The position numbers were made by a program, and so were the translations under genes. From Gluconobacter frateurii (GTDB lineage: Bacteria > Pseudomonadota > Alphaproteobacteria > Acetobacterales > Acetobacteraceae), in assembly GCF_002723955.1 (NCBI RefSeq), contig NZ_BEWN01000005.1:248001-312000 (forward strand): a stretch of 64,000 nucleotides of DNA. The letters run 5' to 3'. The notes beneath the pieces are model-generated. The model made no database searches. It worked only from the letters and a program-made list of their open reading frames with translations, and was not told where the DNA came from. Shown in pieces: positions 36,688 to 46,798 of the stretch. Each line of letters begins with the position of its first letter. Positions within the stretch are counted from its first letter, which is position 1.

Positions 36688-37503
36688 ATGACTGACCGAT
36701 ACCAAACGTTCTCAGCCGAACTGAAAGAACGATATGCGTCTCTCCCCCCCCGCCTGAAACAGCTTGCCGACCTTGTCTCCAGCAATGCAGACGATGTTGC
36801 GCACTGGACCGTCAGTACCCTCGCCCATCACGCCAATGTTCAGCCTTCCACCGTCGTTCGTTTTTCGCGCACTTTTGGATTTCAGGGATACTCTGATTTT
36901 CAGGCCATTTTCCGGGAGAGGCTCCGTGGGCTGGCATCATCTTACCCAGAGCGGCTCCAGACCCTGAAAACTCCGGAAGATACCGGGCACTCCGCGATCA
37001 ACCTGCTAACCGGGTTCCATCGCGCCGCCGTTACGTCCCTGAATATTCTTCAGGAAAAGACTAACCCTCTCCTGCTGAACCGGGCTGTCGACATTCTGGC
37101 AAACGGTCGTTGCATTCATATTCTTGGACTGCGCCGCTCCATGCCCGTGGCGCGGTACTTCGCCTATCTACTCGCCAAAATGGCTATTCCTCATCAGGTC
37201 ATCGGCATGGAAAGCGGTATGGAAGAAGAAGCACTTCTCACCGCAACCCCTGATGATGCTGCTCTCATTATCAGCTATGCGTCCTATGCGCCCAAGACAG
37301 TTGAACTGTTTCAAAAGCTGGAAGAACGCGGCGTACCTATAGTCTCCCTGACAGACAACAGAAACAGCCCGGTCATTCCAAAATCCGGCATCTGGCTTCA
37401 GGTTGCAGAGGCTGATTTCCACGGCTTCCGCTCCAATGCCGCTTCGGTTGTGATGATCATGACGCTTGCCACGGCGATCGGGAATTATCAGCGCGCTACT
37501 TGA
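36688..37503 (+). CDS. MurR/RpiR family regulator (probable IolR)
   Basis: A 271-residue regulator with an N-terminal RpiR helix-turn-helix (HHANVQPSTVVRFSRTFGF QGYSD) and a C-terminal SIS sugar-phosphate-binding domain (HILGLRRSMPVARYFAYLL, IISYASYAPKTVELF). In rhizobia the RpiR-type IolR represses inositol genes and is relieved by a pathway intermediate. Position divergent from iolC and the GGAA-N6-TTCC site support the same role here. The LGLRRSM variant replaces the usual GxGxS of the SIS domain. Confidence 0.88.
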   Translation: MTDRYQTFSAELKERYASLPPRLKQLADLVSSNADDVAHWTVSTLAHHANVQPSTVVRFSRTFGFQGYSDFQAIFRERLRGLASSYPERLQTLKTPEDTGHSAINLLTGFHRAAVTSLNILQEKTNPLLLNRAVDILANGRCIHILGLRRSMPVARYFAYLLAKMAIPHQVIGMESGMEEEALLTATPDDAALIISYASYAPKTVELFQKLEERGVPIVSLTDNRNSPVIPKSGIWLQVAEADFHGFRSNAASVVMIMTLATAIGNYQRAT

Positions 37504-37710
37504 CACAATACGCCTGCATTCGACGCCATATTGCCTCTGCGTGAGGCATGCGCAGGACATTTTGCGCCGACTACCTAAGCACAGTCACGCCAAAGTATTT
37601 CATCTCAGAGATAATCCCGACATACGGAAGAAAAAAAGCCTGACTATATCGTCAGGACCAGGGGCGAATTTTTCGACCTCTCCGAAAAATTCAACAAGAG
37701 AAACCTACCC

Positions 37711-37992
37711 ATGCAGGCGTGCACAAATAAAGACCATCGCGTCCAGAAGAAGATATGTCTTCCTGATCTCACCCTCACCAGGAAAAATTTTGTTTCCCTC
37801 GAAGAGGTATTCACAACACCATCGCCCGAGGGACGTGCTGCCATGGGAAGCTCTGAGCCCTCATCTCGGCAACATCAGCATTTTTCCTTGAAAAAATTTC
37901 TCTCGCGTATGTTACGCAGCGCGCCCTGGATGTTCTTGTTAATGTATACAGTCTTTTTTATTATTCTTTCGATCTTCTACGGATTTAACTGA
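37711..37992 (+). CDS. Small hypothetical protein with C-terminal membrane helix
   Basis: A 93-residue ORF in a 600-bp gap. Residues about 1-65 are polar and basic; the last 25 (PWMFLLMYTVFFIILSIFYG) form one hydrophobic helix. It reads as a possible tail-anchored small protein. No family recognised and no obvious ribosome-binding site. A short inverted repeat (ATCTCA-TTAT-TGAGAT, 38021-38036) lies just downstream. Confidence 0.4.
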   Translation: MQACTNKDHRVQKKICLPDLTLTRKNFVSLEEVFTTPSPEGRAAMGSSEPSSRQHQHFSLKKFLSRMLRSAPWMFLLMYTVFFIILSIFYGFN

Positions 37993-38120
37993 TATCTTCA
38001 GTATCAATAAATAAGATAAAATCTCATTATTGAGATAATTCATTCATACAGCAATACAGGAGAGGCACAAACCTCCCCCTTAAAAGCACTTTCTGTACAT
38101 AATCAGGGCAGACTGAAAAA

Positions 38121-40148
38121 TCATTCCTCCTGCGCTAGCAAACGCGTAGCGCGCGAAAGCGCCATGATCGGGAAAAGCTGTCGGTAGAGATCATAACGCA
38201 ACATGAATGCCCGTGAGAGTTCTGCCCCCTGCATGAGACGCTTTGACAACGCCGGGTCATCCAGTTTGATGGTCTGACCAACACCGTATCCTGGGAACCC
38301 TGTGCCGGTGAACTCCTCTTCCGCCCAGCTTCCGTCCGCTTCCTGCCGGTCAATCAGATAACGGCACCCTTTGGCAATGGCTCCATAATCCTGAGGACGC
38401 GCAGCCGCGATCAGCCCCATCAAGGCCCAAGCGGTCTGAGAAGGCGTTGTTGCTCCATGCCCTATGGACGAAATATCCATATAAGACGCGCAACTTTCAC
38501 CCCATCCACCATCGTCCTGCTGGTGTGAAATCAGCCAGTCGCAGGCTTTTGCGATGTAAGGCTGTGACATATCTTCACCGATGGCAGCCAGAGCAGGCAG
38601 GACCGCCCCCGTGCCATACAGGTAATTCACGCCCCACCGACCAAACCAAGATCCCTGCGGATCCTGCTCCGCCCGAACGTAAGCAAGGGCCTTCTGAACA
38701 ACAGGCAGATCACGCGACACGCCCAGAAGACCAAAGGCTTCCAGAATATGAGCGGTCACATCCACCGATGGCGGATCAAGAGCTTCCCCGAAGTCACAGA
38801 ACGGAATTTTCGAGAGCAGGCTCTTGTTGTTGTCCTTATCAAAAGCTCCCCAGCCGCCGCACGAACTCTGCATGGCGATCAGCCAGTTCACCGCCCGTGC
38901 AATTGCCTCATCAACACCTTTTCGCTTCCACTCTTCCCGGTGGCGGCAGAATGACAATGCAATCAGCGCAACAGCCGTGTCGTCGGTATCCGGATATTGG
39001 TCATTTGCATATTCAAACGACCATCCCCCCGGTTCCACATCAGGCAGCTTGACGGACCAGTCCCCTTTAACGCGCACCTGTCGATCCAGAAGCCAGCCAA
39101 GTGCCTTGTCCATTTCGGGCGTAAAGCGTTCCTGAGCATTGGCGTCATACAACGCCATCAGAGCCAGCATGGTGTCCCAGACAGGGCTATTCGTCGCCTG
39201 AATCCACGATGCCTCCCCCTTGTCATAGCGCCAGCCGGGATCATCCAGCGCGGCAAGAGCCTTGGCCATTACAGGGTGATGGAACTGGTAGCCTTCGCCA
39301 TGCAACGCCATCAGGCCGTATACCCATGGTGGCTGGATACCACCCCACCCTCCATCTGCATCCTGATGCCGGATGATCCATTCCAGCATGTGCCGAACCG
39401 CTGCTTCACGAATGGTATTGCGCTTGAGAAATTTAGTTTGGAGCCAATGCAGCCCTTTGTCCGTCGTCCGGAAAAAGCTGGACCATGCGTCCCTCCCTTC
39501 TTTTTTGGGAAGGGTATAATCGAACCGCTTACGCCCTTCCGGAAACAACGCATCCAAACGATCCTGCGGACGCAAAGGACGACTAGGACGACGTGCAGAC
39601 AAAATGGCGAGTGGTGCCAGGGTCGCACGTGCCCATTGTGCAAAATTATAAATGGAAAAAACGAAATTATCCGGAAACCAGATGATCTCAGGAGGAAGAT
39701 TAGGTGTTTTTTCCCAAGGCCATTCACCAATAAGAGCGAGCCAATATCGGGTAAACACGCGAATGTTTTTCAGGCCGCCTTTTTCAGCAATCCATGTGCT
39801 GGCTTTTTGAAGAGCCGGATGATCCGCGGGGTACCCCAATGATCGTAAAGCGGCATAGGCTTCTACCGTGGCGTTGATATCGCCATTGCCTGCGCCGAAA
39901 TAAATTCCCCAGGACCCGTCTTCGCGCTGCATTTCAAGAAGGGCATTGCCCAGCCGAGGGCGAAGTGGATGATCTTCAAGGCCCAGAAACCACAGAGCAA
40001 GACACCACTCAGCTTCCATGGACGCATTGGACTTAACAGATCCAACCCAGTGACCATCTCCCTTCTGCTGTCCAATCAACCAGTCACAGGCGGAAGACAC
40101 AGTATGAGCCAGACTATTACTCATACCTTTGAGTATTGGCGCATTCAT
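38121..40148 (-). CDS. shc: Squalene-hopene cyclase
   Basis: A 675-residue triterpene cyclase that converts squalene to hopene, the first step to hopanoids that stiffen membranes against ethanol and acid. The catalytic DxDD motif appears as YPDTDDTAVALI, and QW repeats are numerous (QQKGDGHW, QREDGSWG, HQDADGGWG, QSSCGGWGAF, QDPQGSWFG, QQDDGGWGES, QEADGSW). The ATG at 40148 gives MNAPILKG; upstream codons look non-coding. A TetR gene lies upstream in the same orientation. Confidence 0.96.
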   Translation of the reverse strand: MNAPILKGMSNSLAHTVSSACDWLIGQQKGDGHWVGSVKSNASMEAEWCLALWFLGLEDHPLRPRLGNALLEMQREDGSWGIYFGAGNGDINATVEAYAALRSLGYPADHPALQKASTWIAEKGGLKNIRVFTRYWLALIGEWPWEKTPNLPPEIIWFPDNFVFSIYNFAQWARATLAPLAILSARRPSRPLRPQDRLDALFPEGRKRFDYTLPKKEGRDAWSSFFRTTDKGLHWLQTKFLKRNTIREAAVRHMLEWIIRHQDADGGWGGIQPPWVYGLMALHGEGYQFHHPVMAKALAALDDPGWRYDKGEASWIQATNSPVWDTMLALMALYDANAQERFTPEMDKALGWLLDRQVRVKGDWSVKLPDVEPGGWSFEYANDQYPDTDDTAVALIALSFCRHREEWKRKGVDEAIARAVNWLIAMQSSCGGWGAFDKDNNKSLLSKIPFCDFGEALDPPSVDVTAHILEAFGLLGVSRDLPVVQKALAYVRAEQDPQGSWFGRWGVNYLYGTGAVLPALAAIGEDMSQPYIAKACDWLISHQQDDGGWGESCASYMDISSIGHGATTPSQTAWALMGLIAAARPQDYGAIAKGCRYLIDRQEADGSWAEEEFTGTGFPGYGVGQTIKLDDPALSKRLMQGAELSRAFMLRYDLYRQLFPIMALSRATRLLAQEE

Positions 40149-40176
40149 CCTACAAACACCCATACAATATATAAAA

Positions 40177-40746
40177 TCATGCTTCTGGCAGCTTCTTATC
40201 AGCCTCACCTGATAGCGTCAGCCTCTGAATATCAGCATAAACAGCATTCCATTCTGCTTCCTGCATATCAATGAAGCCAAAACTACGAAGACAGAATGCC
40301 CCCTCTGCCGCGAAAATCATGGCGCGTATCTTTCTGGCTTCGGTGGACTGGCACGCATCAGATTTCAGCCACCCTGAATACCAGTCTCTTACTTTCTGCA
40401 AATGGCCAGGAGACTGTAGCAAAGTAATGAGCATCCCCACCATACGGGCCCGTGTTGCATCATCAATCTGGCTACAGACCTGAACATAAGCCCGCGCACG
40501 ATCAGACGCACTTGCATCTAGGGGGACATGCCTGAGCACCTCGGCATCAAAGGCAGAAATCCAACGATCAATCAGCGCGGCAATCAGGTCATCTTTACTG
40601 CCAAAGCAGTATTGCAGGCCACCCTTGGTAATACCGGCTTCTTTGGAAACAGCATCCAGGGTCAGGGCTGTAGCACCTCCCTCCCGAACGAGACGTTCCG
40701 CACATTCCATAACCTGATCGCGATTAATGGTTCTGGGACGCGCCAT
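40177..40746 (-). CDS. TetR family transcriptional regulator
   Basis: A 189-residue regulator with the N-terminal helix-turn-helix TALTLDAVSKEAGITKGGLQYCFGSKDDL, given here in shortened reading as residues about 25-52, and a variable ligand-binding C-terminus. ATG at 40746 gives the common MARPRT start; an ATG 21 bases upstream is possible. It precedes the hopene cyclase by 28 bp on the same strand, so the two are probably co-transcribed and it may regulate the cyclase or itself. Confidence 0.85.
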   Translation of the reverse strand: MARPRTINRDQVMECAERLVREGGATALTLDAVSKEAGITKGGLQYCFGSKDDLIAALIDRWISAFDAEVLRHVPLDASASDRARAYVQVCSQIDDATRARMVGMLITLLQSPGHLQKVRDWYSGWLKSDACQSTEARKIRAMIFAAEGAFCLRSFGFIDMQEAEWNAVYADIQRLTLSGEADKKLPEA

Positions 40747-40959
40747 AAACTTCTCTGCTAGTTTCATTCCGTCTGTATGGAATTAAACCAGCAATTTTTC
40801 CTTGGCAAGACCGCTCGTGCGGCCGGATGTAGTGCCGACGCAGATCGTTAACTTTACTTATAGAGAGGTTCGTACTCTGAAGACAAAGCAGCCAATGCGC
40901 CTGAACATTAATACCGTATCAAAGAATAATAGACTTTTTATTCTGTTTTTTTTCAGAGA

Positions 40960-40990
40960 GAGGAGCTGCCATACAAGTGGCAAGCTCCTC
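40960..40990 (-). other. Strong hairpin downstream of pdc
   Basis: GAGGAGCTGCCA pairs with TGGCAAGCTCCTC with one bulged A. It lies 16 bp after the pdc stop on the minus strand. The tract following it on that strand is A-rich, not U-rich, so it is more likely an mRNA 3'-end stabiliser than a classical terminator. Confidence 0.5.
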
Positions 40991-41006
40991 CTTCCAGTAA
41001 CGTGTT

Positions 41007-42692
41007 TTAAGCTGGCTTGCGCGAATTGGCAGCGGCCACGAATTTACCCCATTTCACAAGGGTTTCCGTGCAATCCGTCCGATCGAGCTTACACTCGATG
41101 AGGGTAGGACCACGTGTATTCTTTCGAGCCTTTTCAATAGCCTCCGCAAGTTCTGCGCCAGTCGTAGCGTGAAGGCCCAGACCATATTTTCCGCTTTCCT
41201 CACCCGGGACACCCTGGTTGAAGCAGTTGATCAGGGCAGCGTAATCCCAGTTCTGGATATAGTTGTATGGGCCGTCATGGATCTTGATCTCGATGACATA
41301 ACCATAATTGTTGATAAGGAAAATAATGACCGGCAGTTCGTACCGGATCATCTGTGCCACTTCCTGCGCCGTAAGCTGAAACGACCCGTCTCCAACCATC
41401 AGCACATGCTGGCGATCGGGGGACGCCATGGCGTTACCAAACATGGACGGCACCGACCAACCAATGTGCCCCCACTGCATCTCGGACTCGACTTTAGCGC
41501 CTTCAGGCAGGTTCATGCGAATGGCATTGAACCAGGAGTCACCCGTTTCAGCGTAAAGCGTCGTCTTGCTATCAACCAATGCATTGATCTGACGGGTCAT
41601 TTCATCATTGGTCAAAGGTGCGGCTGGATCTTTTTCCGGCAGCGTGACGGGTTTGTATGGCACTGCCAGCGAAGCAGACTTCTTTGGGGCGTCCTTGGTC
41701 AGAGCAACGACAAACTCTTTCAGACTAAAGCCTTCGAAAGTTTTCCCAGCAACCGTTACGCGATGCGGCTCAACTTCCAGAACCCGCTCACCGCGAACCA
41801 GATCACGCCAGCCAACGGAGGAGTAGTCGTTCCAGACAGGCGCCAGAGTAATGACTGCATCCGCCTTCTTCACAACGTCTTCAACACCGGGGCTACTGAC
41901 TTCACCCCAGTAGACACCCCTGAAACCCGGATGCGTTTCAGGGAAGAAGCTCTTGGCCGCAGCCATAACCGTCACTGCGCAACCCAGTTTGTCAGCAAGA
42001 GCGACTGTTTCATCCAATGCTTCGCTAGCGCGCAGCTTGCTCCCAACGAGAATGACCACATTCTCGGCCTTCTCCAGAAAACCAAGGCTTTCTGTGAGCG
42101 CAGCCTTCAGGCTGTCCTGATCCGGGGTAAGCTGGGACAACAGCGAAGAAACGGGTCCTGGGCGAACACAAGGCTGGCTCGCCACATTACAGGCGATCTC
42201 CAGGTAAGCCGGCTTCTTTTCCCGCAGCGCCGTACGAATGACGTGATCAATTTTCTCGGGTGCAGTCTCGGCTGATGTGATGCTTTCGGCGGCACAAGTG
42301 ACGTGCTTCGCCATTTCCATCTGGTAATTGTATTCTGTGGTTCCGATCGTGTGATGCAGAACACGTCCGGAGCCATGGTCATTGGAATTGGGCGCACCTG
42401 AAATCAGGATAACCGGAAGGTTTTCCGCATAGGATCCGCCCAGACCATTCATCGCAGAAATCGCACCCACGCTGAATGTCACAACGGCAGCAGCAGCTCC
42501 GTTGGCACGCGCATAACCTTCAGCTGCAAAACTGCAGTTCAGCTCATTACAGTCATAGATCTGCTTCATTCCGCCATGCTCGATCAACTGATCGAGCAGG
42601 ATCAGATTATAGTCACCCGCAACAGCAAAGTGATGCTTGAGGCCAATCTGCGTCAGCCGTTCAGCAAGGTAATGTCCAACAGTAAAAGCCAT
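41007..42692 (-). CDS. pdc: Pyruvate decarboxylase
   Basis: A 561-residue thiamine-diphosphate enzyme that decarboxylates pyruvate to acetaldehyde. It follows the Zymomonas enzyme closely: [40 protein letters not shown] with the TPP glutamate, the HH pair in [22 protein letters not shown], and the TPP motif [12 protein letters not shown] ending in NNYGYVIEI. In acetic acid bacteria it serves lactate or sugar use. The ATG at 42692 gives the family's N-terminus. A LysR gene is divergent. A hairpin in the leader covers the ribosome-binding site. Confidence 0.97.
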   Translation of the reverse strand: MAFTVGHYLAERLTQIGLKHHFAVAGDYNLILLDQLIEHGGMKQIYDCNELNCSFAAEGYARANGAAAAVVTFSVGAISAMNGLGGSYAENLPVILISGAPNSNDHGSGRVLHHTIGTTEYNYQMEMAKHVTCAAESITSAETAPEKIDHVIRTALREKKPAYLEIACNVASQPCVRPGPVSSLLSQLTPDQDSLKAALTESLGFLEKAENVVILVGSKLRASEALDETVALADKLGCAVTVMAAAKSFFPETHPGFRGVYWGEVSSPGVEDVVKKADAVITLAPVWNDYSSVGWRDLVRGERVLEVEPHRVTVAGKTFEGFSLKEFVVALTKDAPKKSASLAVPYKPVTLPEKDPAAPLTNDEMTRQINALVDSKTTLYAETGDSWFNAIRMNLPEGAKVESEMQWGHIGWSVPSMFGNAMASPDRQHVLMVGDGSFQLTAQEVAQMIRYELPVIIFLINNYGYVIEIKIHDGPYNYIQNWDYAALINCFNQGVPGEESGKYGLGLHATTGAELAEAIEKARKNTRGPTLIECKLDRTDCTETLVKWGKFVAAANSRKPA

Positions 42693-42700
42693 GATCCGGT

Positions 42701-42719
42701 CCTCAGAAATTTTCTGAGG
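42701..42719 (-). promoter_or_regulatory. Leader hairpin covering the pdc Shine-Dalgarno sequence
   Basis: On the mRNA strand CCTCAG-AAAATTT-CTGAGG forms a 6-bp stem extendable to a perfect 9-base dyad. Its 3' arm holds GAGG, the only Shine-Dalgarno-like element, about 9 bases before the pdc start. Folding would hide the ribosome-binding site; as DNA the same dyad could be an operator. Confidence 0.55.
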
Positions 42720-42771
42720 CCTAGGGTGCGCGCCCTTTGTCCTGCCGTCCAATATATAGTTGAAGCGGTTT

Positions 42772-42790
42772 CCATATATAATTAATATGG
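42772..42790. promoter_or_regulatory. Palindrome in the pdc/LysR divergent region
   Basis: CCATAT and ATATGG are separated by seven AT bases and end 4 bp before the LysR start codon. A LysR-type regulator commonly binds such AT-rich dyads, so this is a candidate autoregulatory and pdc-activating site. Confidence 0.45.
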
Positions 42791-42794
42791 ATAA

Positions 42795-43694
42795 ATGGAT
42801 TTACGCCATTTACGATACTTCGTCGCCATCGCAGATCACGGAAGCTTTACGCAGGCTGCGGAGGCTCTGCATATTGAGCAGCCCCCCTTGAGCCAGCAGA
42901 TCAAAGCTCTTGAAGCTGAACTTGGTCTCAAGCTTTTCACGCGATCCAGAAGGGGCGCCTCCCTGACGGATGCAGGAGAGCAACTTCTTGAGCAGGCACG
43001 AACGATCCTGACGCTTGAGCGTCAGTTTCATCTTCTCGCCCAGGGCATGGCCCGGGGCGAACAGGGGCGCCTGAGAATTGGCATGGCTGGCGCCGTAGCG
43101 ATGCTTCCCCTGATTCCACGCGCCATCCGTGCTTTTCGGGAACGGTGGCCGGAAATCCTGATCACGCTGGAAGAAAGTAATACCCCGGCTCTTTGCGAAG
43201 CTCTGCGCGAACGCCGTGTTGACATTGCTATTGTTCGCCCCCCCGTTCCAGACCCGGTCATCTCACTTCATCCTCTGCTGGACGAACCGACAATGATCGC
43301 CATTCCGAAAGGCCATCCTCTTTCGGAGCATCACACACTCAAGCTGTCTGACGTCGCAAATGAGCCGTTCCTCATTTTTGACCGTAGAATTGGTCCTGGT
43401 TTTTACGATGCCATTATTGCCGCCTGTCAGCAGGCAGGATTCACACCCCATTTCGGACAATCCGCTCCTCAGATTGCCGCTACGGTTCCGATGGTGGCTG
43501 CAGGTCTCGGTGTATCCGTCGTTCCCGCATATCTCAGCCAGATCCACGCGGATGGAGCAACTTTTCATCCGATTTCCGGCCCTGCTCCCCGCGCAACAAT
43601 TTCACTCGCATCCCGCGATCCTGACCTGACTGGCCCCAGCTCCAATTTTCATCAGATTCTTCTCAAACTTGCCGAAGCCTCATCACGAGCATGA
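42795..43694 (+). CDS. LysR-family regulator divergent from pdc
   Basis: A 299-residue regulator. The N-terminus [20 protein letters not shown] with [20 protein letters not shown] is the BenM/CatM-like helix-turn-helix; the effector domain follows ([31 protein letters not shown]). It stands about 100 bp from pdc, back to back, and is the best candidate regulator of pyruvate decarboxylase. The effector is unknown. Confidence 0.92.
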   Translation: MDLRHLRYFVAIADHGSFTQAAEALHIEQPPLSQQIKALEAELGLKLFTRSRRGASLTDAGEQLLEQARTILTLERQFHLLAQGMARGEQGRLRIGMAGAVAMLPLIPRAIRAFRERWPEILITLEESNTPALCEALRERRVDIAIVRPPVPDPVISLHPLLDEPTMIAIPKGHPLSEHHTLKLSDVANEPFLIFDRRIGPGFYDAIIAACQQAGFTPHFGQSAPQIAATVPMVAAGLGVSVVPAYLSQIHADGATFHPISGPAPRATISLASRDPDLTGPSSNFHQILLKLAEASSRA

Positions 43695-44049
43695 GGTGCG
43701 ACATCCCTTCACATACCAGATTGACAGATACTTACGTTTGTCATGCCTCTTTCATCGTCCAAGAAGCCGGGAAGAGAGGATAAATCTCGTCAGAAATTTC
43801 CCGTTCGGCGCTTGAAATATTCCCACAGATAAGGCCAGCAAGGGTTTTATCATTATGTAACATATAGCGTCTTTTTGGATCTATATGTAATATATTTACA
43901 TTTATAAGTAATTAATGTTTTCAAAAGAGATAAGTATTTTACTTGTCATAAAACATTCAAATATTAATCCGCATTGGAGTTCTTTTTTTCAGAAAAATAG
44001 CCACTATAAACGCGCCATGAAGAAAACAGGCGTTCTAACAAGAGGTATC
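43695..44049. other. AT-rich leader of the first TonB receptor
   Basis: About 355 bp without a gene. It holds an inverted repeat TGTAA-N5-TTACA at 43886-43900 and an 18-base element at 43924-43941 that recurs, with one mismatch, at 55179-55196 upstream of the nucleoside permease. An in-frame extension of the receptor (from 43915) lacks signal-peptide character. Confidence 0.55.
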
Positions 44050-46482
44050 ATGTTGTCTCGCTCAAAACATTTCTTGTGTGCAACATCTGCCTTGGCGATG
44101 AGCATCTCCTGGGCCTCTGCCCAGACAACCACGGCCGACAACAAGCGTCCGCATGGGCACCCTCACAAGAAGATCACTCAGGCCGCTCATGACAGCAGCC
44201 CTTCCATGATGGGCGCAACGGCCCCGACGGATGCTGAGAAGGCAGAGCTCGTGCAGGTGCATGGCGCCCGTCACAATGCGCCCGGCGGCGGCCTTATGGT
44301 GCATGAAGATGCCGCCAAATCACGCTCGACCGTAACGCAGGAATTTATCGCCAACCAAACGCCTGGCGTGAACCCGATGCAGCTCATCGCCCTGCTGCCT
44401 GGTGTAAACACGACATCCGTTGATCCGCTTGGACTCAATGGCGGCAACATGACGCTTCGTGGCCTGAATTCAAGTCAGATTGGCTTCACGCTCGAAGGCT
44501 TCCCGATCAACGACATCGGAAGCTACGCAGTCTATCCGCAGGAAATCGTGGATTCCGAAAACCTTCGCTCAATCAACGTCGAGCAGGGTTCGGCTGACCT
44601 CGATAGCCCGCATATCAGTGCATCGGGCGGGTCGGTCAACATGTATCTGCTGGATCCGAAGGACCGGTTCGGCGGCCATATCGACGGCACTTACGGCAGC
44701 TATAATGCACGTCGTATCTTCGGCCGTCTTGATACTGGCAAGATCGGCAATACCAATCTCAAGGGTTACATGTCCTTTTCCGCTGCGGATGAGAAATCCT
44801 GGCGTGGACCTGGCAGCCAGAAAAAGCTGCATGGTGAAACCAAGTGGGTCAATGAATGGGGTAACGGCAACCGGATCTCGCTCGCCATCGTCGGCAACCA
44901 GTCCAACAGCGTGCTGTTCCCGTCCATGTCGCTTGCGAACTGGCAGAAATACGGCGTTCATTACGCCTACCAGTCCAAGTGGGATCCGAAAAACCCCAGC
45001 GCAAACTATTACAAGCTGCACCAGAACCCGTTTACCAACATCTACGCCAGTGCACCGTCAACCTTCCATCTGACGGATAACCTGACCCTGACCGAAACGC
45101 CTTATTTCTGGTACGGCAACGGGAATGGTGGTGGCGCGTATTCAGAGAGCCTGACCAGCCAACAGTATGGCAGCCAGTCCCTCTCGGCTTCGATCGGGCA
45201 ATACAATGCGTCCAACACAAAGAGCCTGCTGGTCTATAACCCGTCCAACACTCAGACGTATCGTCCCGGTGCTGTCACGAAGCTAACGCTTCACACCGGC
45301 ATCAACCGCCTGATGGTGGGTTACTGGTTTGAGTATTCGAAGCAGATCCAGACATCCCCCTACAGCCTTGTGAACATGTCGACGGGTGAGCCATACGACG
45401 TTTACGGCAATGGCGTGAACATGGTGCTGTCCAACGGTCAGACAGCTCAGTATCGTGATACGCTGACACAGACGCGCATCCATACGATGTTCATCGACGA
45501 CAGTCTGTCGCTTCTGAACAACAAGCTGACCATTGAAGCGGGCCTGAAATATGCCATCGTCATGCGAAACGGGCACAACTTCCTGCCTGAAACATCGACA
45601 GGCCCCTATATCAACGGCTCGTGGAACGAACCCCTTCCGGCCGTGTCGATCCGCTACAAGCTGAACAATCAGATCCAGCTCTTCGCATCTTCCACGACCA
45701 ACTTCCGTATTCCGATGAACACATCGCTATACGACGCTGGCACCTACACGTCTGGAACGGGTTACAGCACAAAAGCCAACCCCAACATGAAGCCGGAAAT
45801 CTCTATTTCCGAAGAGGCTGGCGTGCGTTACCAGGGCGACCTGATCAACAGCACCCTGACGTATTTCCATTATAACTTCACGAACCGCCTCTACAGCCAG
45901 ACGGTTGTTCAGGCTAACGGAAGCTATTACTCCCAGAGCATCAATGGCGGCGGATCGCACGCTGATGGTGTGGACTTCGAAATCGGTACACGCCCGATCC
46001 TGTACCATATCCGCCCATACGTCTCGGCTGAGTACATTGACGCCCGCACGGACAGCAACGTGGCTGCCTCAAGCTCTGGCGACTACGTATTCAGTAAAGG
46101 CAAGTTTGCGCCTCAGACGCCAAAATTCCAGGTTGGTTTTCATCTCGACTATGATGACGGCCATCTCTTCAGCGGGTTCGGTCTGAAATACGTCGACAAG
46201 CAATACGCAACCTTCAACAACGACACCTCCATCCCGAGCTATGTCACGATGGACGTTCATGCAGGTTACCGCTTCAAGGACTTCAGCTTCCTGAAAAACC
46301 CGATCCTGCGCCTGAACATTCAGAATATCACTAACAAGCAATACCTCGGCTTCGTAAACGGCACAGCCGCAAACGGAAAAGCCGCAACCGGCGTGTTCGG
46401 TTCCAAGCTCTCTGCAGGCAGCACCACTTACTATGTTGCGGCTCCCTTCTTCGTGGGCGGCAGCGCAAGCGTTGATTTCTAA
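44050..46482 (+). CDS. TonB-dependent receptor with His-rich N-terminus
   Basis: An 810-residue outer-membrane receptor. A signal peptide (MLSRSKHFLCATSALAMS, cut after WASA) is followed by a His-rich stretch (RPHGHPHKK), the plug (QLIALLPGVNTTSVDP, LRGLNSSQIGFTLEGFPIND) and a 22-strand barrel ending in phenylalanine (GGSASVDF). AAGAGG lies 5 bases before the ATG at 44050, so that start is preferred over 44017. The ligand is unknown. It is similar in layout to the receptor at 52587-55001. A terminator follows. Confidence 0.9.
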   Translation: MLSRSKHFLCATSALAMSISWASAQTTTADNKRPHGHPHKKITQAAHDSSPSMMGATAPTDAEKAELVQVHGARHNAPGGGLMVHEDAAKSRSTVTQEFIANQTPGVNPMQLIALLPGVNTTSVDPLGLNGGNMTLRGLNSSQIGFTLEGFPINDIGSYAVYPQEIVDSENLRSINVEQGSADLDSPHISASGGSVNMYLLDPKDRFGGHIDGTYGSYNARRIFGRLDTGKIGNTNLKGYMSFSAADEKSWRGPGSQKKLHGETKWVNEWGNGNRISLAIVGNQSNSVLFPSMSLANWQKYGVHYAYQSKWDPKNPSANYYKLHQNPFTNIYASAPSTFHLTDNLTLTETPYFWYGNGNGGGAYSESLTSQQYGSQSLSASIGQYNASNTKSLLVYNPSNTQTYRPGAVTKLTLHTGINRLMVGYWFEYSKQIQTSPYSLVNMSTGEPYDVYGNGVNMVLSNGQTAQYRDTLTQTRIHTMFIDDSLSLLNNKLTIEAGLKYAIVMRNGHNFLPETSTGPYINGSWNEPLPAVSIRYKLNNQIQLFASSTTNFRIPMNTSLYDAGTYTSGTGYSTKANPNMKPEISISEEAGVRYQGDLINSTLTYFHYNFTNRLYSQTVVQANGSYYSQSINGGGSHADGVDFEIGTRPILYHIRPYVSAEYIDARTDSNVAASSSGDYVFSKGKFAPQTPKFQVGFHLDYDDGHLFSGFGLKYVDKQYATFNNDTSIPSYVTMDVHAGYRFKDFSFLKNPILRLNIQNITNKQYLGFVNGTAANGKAATGVFGSKLSAGSTTYYVAAPFFVGGSASVDF

Positions 46483-46494
46483 AGCGCAACACGA

Positions 46495-46530
46495 TTTCAG
46501 ATGCCCGGACGAATGGCCGGGCGTCTGAAA
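46495..46530 (+). terminator. Terminator-like hairpin after the first TonB receptor
   Basis: TTTCAGATGCCCGG pairs with CCGGGCGTCTGAAA (14 bp, one G-T wobble) around an 8-base loop, 12 bp after the stop. The U-tract is weak, but the stem is long and flanked by A/T at its base. Confidence 0.75.
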
Positions 46531-46739
46531 CATTTACAAAATTGGCCGGCCACCGCGGCTACCTGCGATAACTGGAAGATCACTTCCTCTCGCCGCCCCA
46601 GAATTTCCCTAACAAAAATCTAGAAATAACTTAGCAGAGCAGATGTCTGGCTACAGGCCTTGCCATCACTGCTCACCTGCAAAAGTGTGACTGTTGTGCC
46701 GCAATCCCGACTGCAACACATTTTGCCATCTCACGCTAC

Positions 46740-46758
46740 TTGCAAATGCCTCTCAATA
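46740..46758 (+). promoter_or_regulatory. Candidate Fur-type operator
   Basis: TTGCAAATGCCTCTCAATA resembles the TGCAAAT-NNT-CTCAAT pattern of alphaproteobacterial Fur boxes. It lies about 40 bp before the siderophore-receptor start. The core ATTCTC is imperfect (CCTCTC), so the match is tentative. Confidence 0.4.
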
Positions 46759-46798
46759 CCGATACGAGCCGTTGGCTACACGCCAGCAGGAACCAGCA

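Noticed and set aside
41169-42275. 368-codon plus-strand ORF antisense to pdc
   Set aside because: It mirrors a highly conserved enzyme gene and shows no protein signature.
43915-44049. Upstream start for the first TonB receptor
   Set aside because: The extension lacks signal-peptide character, while 44050 has AAGAGG in place and a clean signal peptide.
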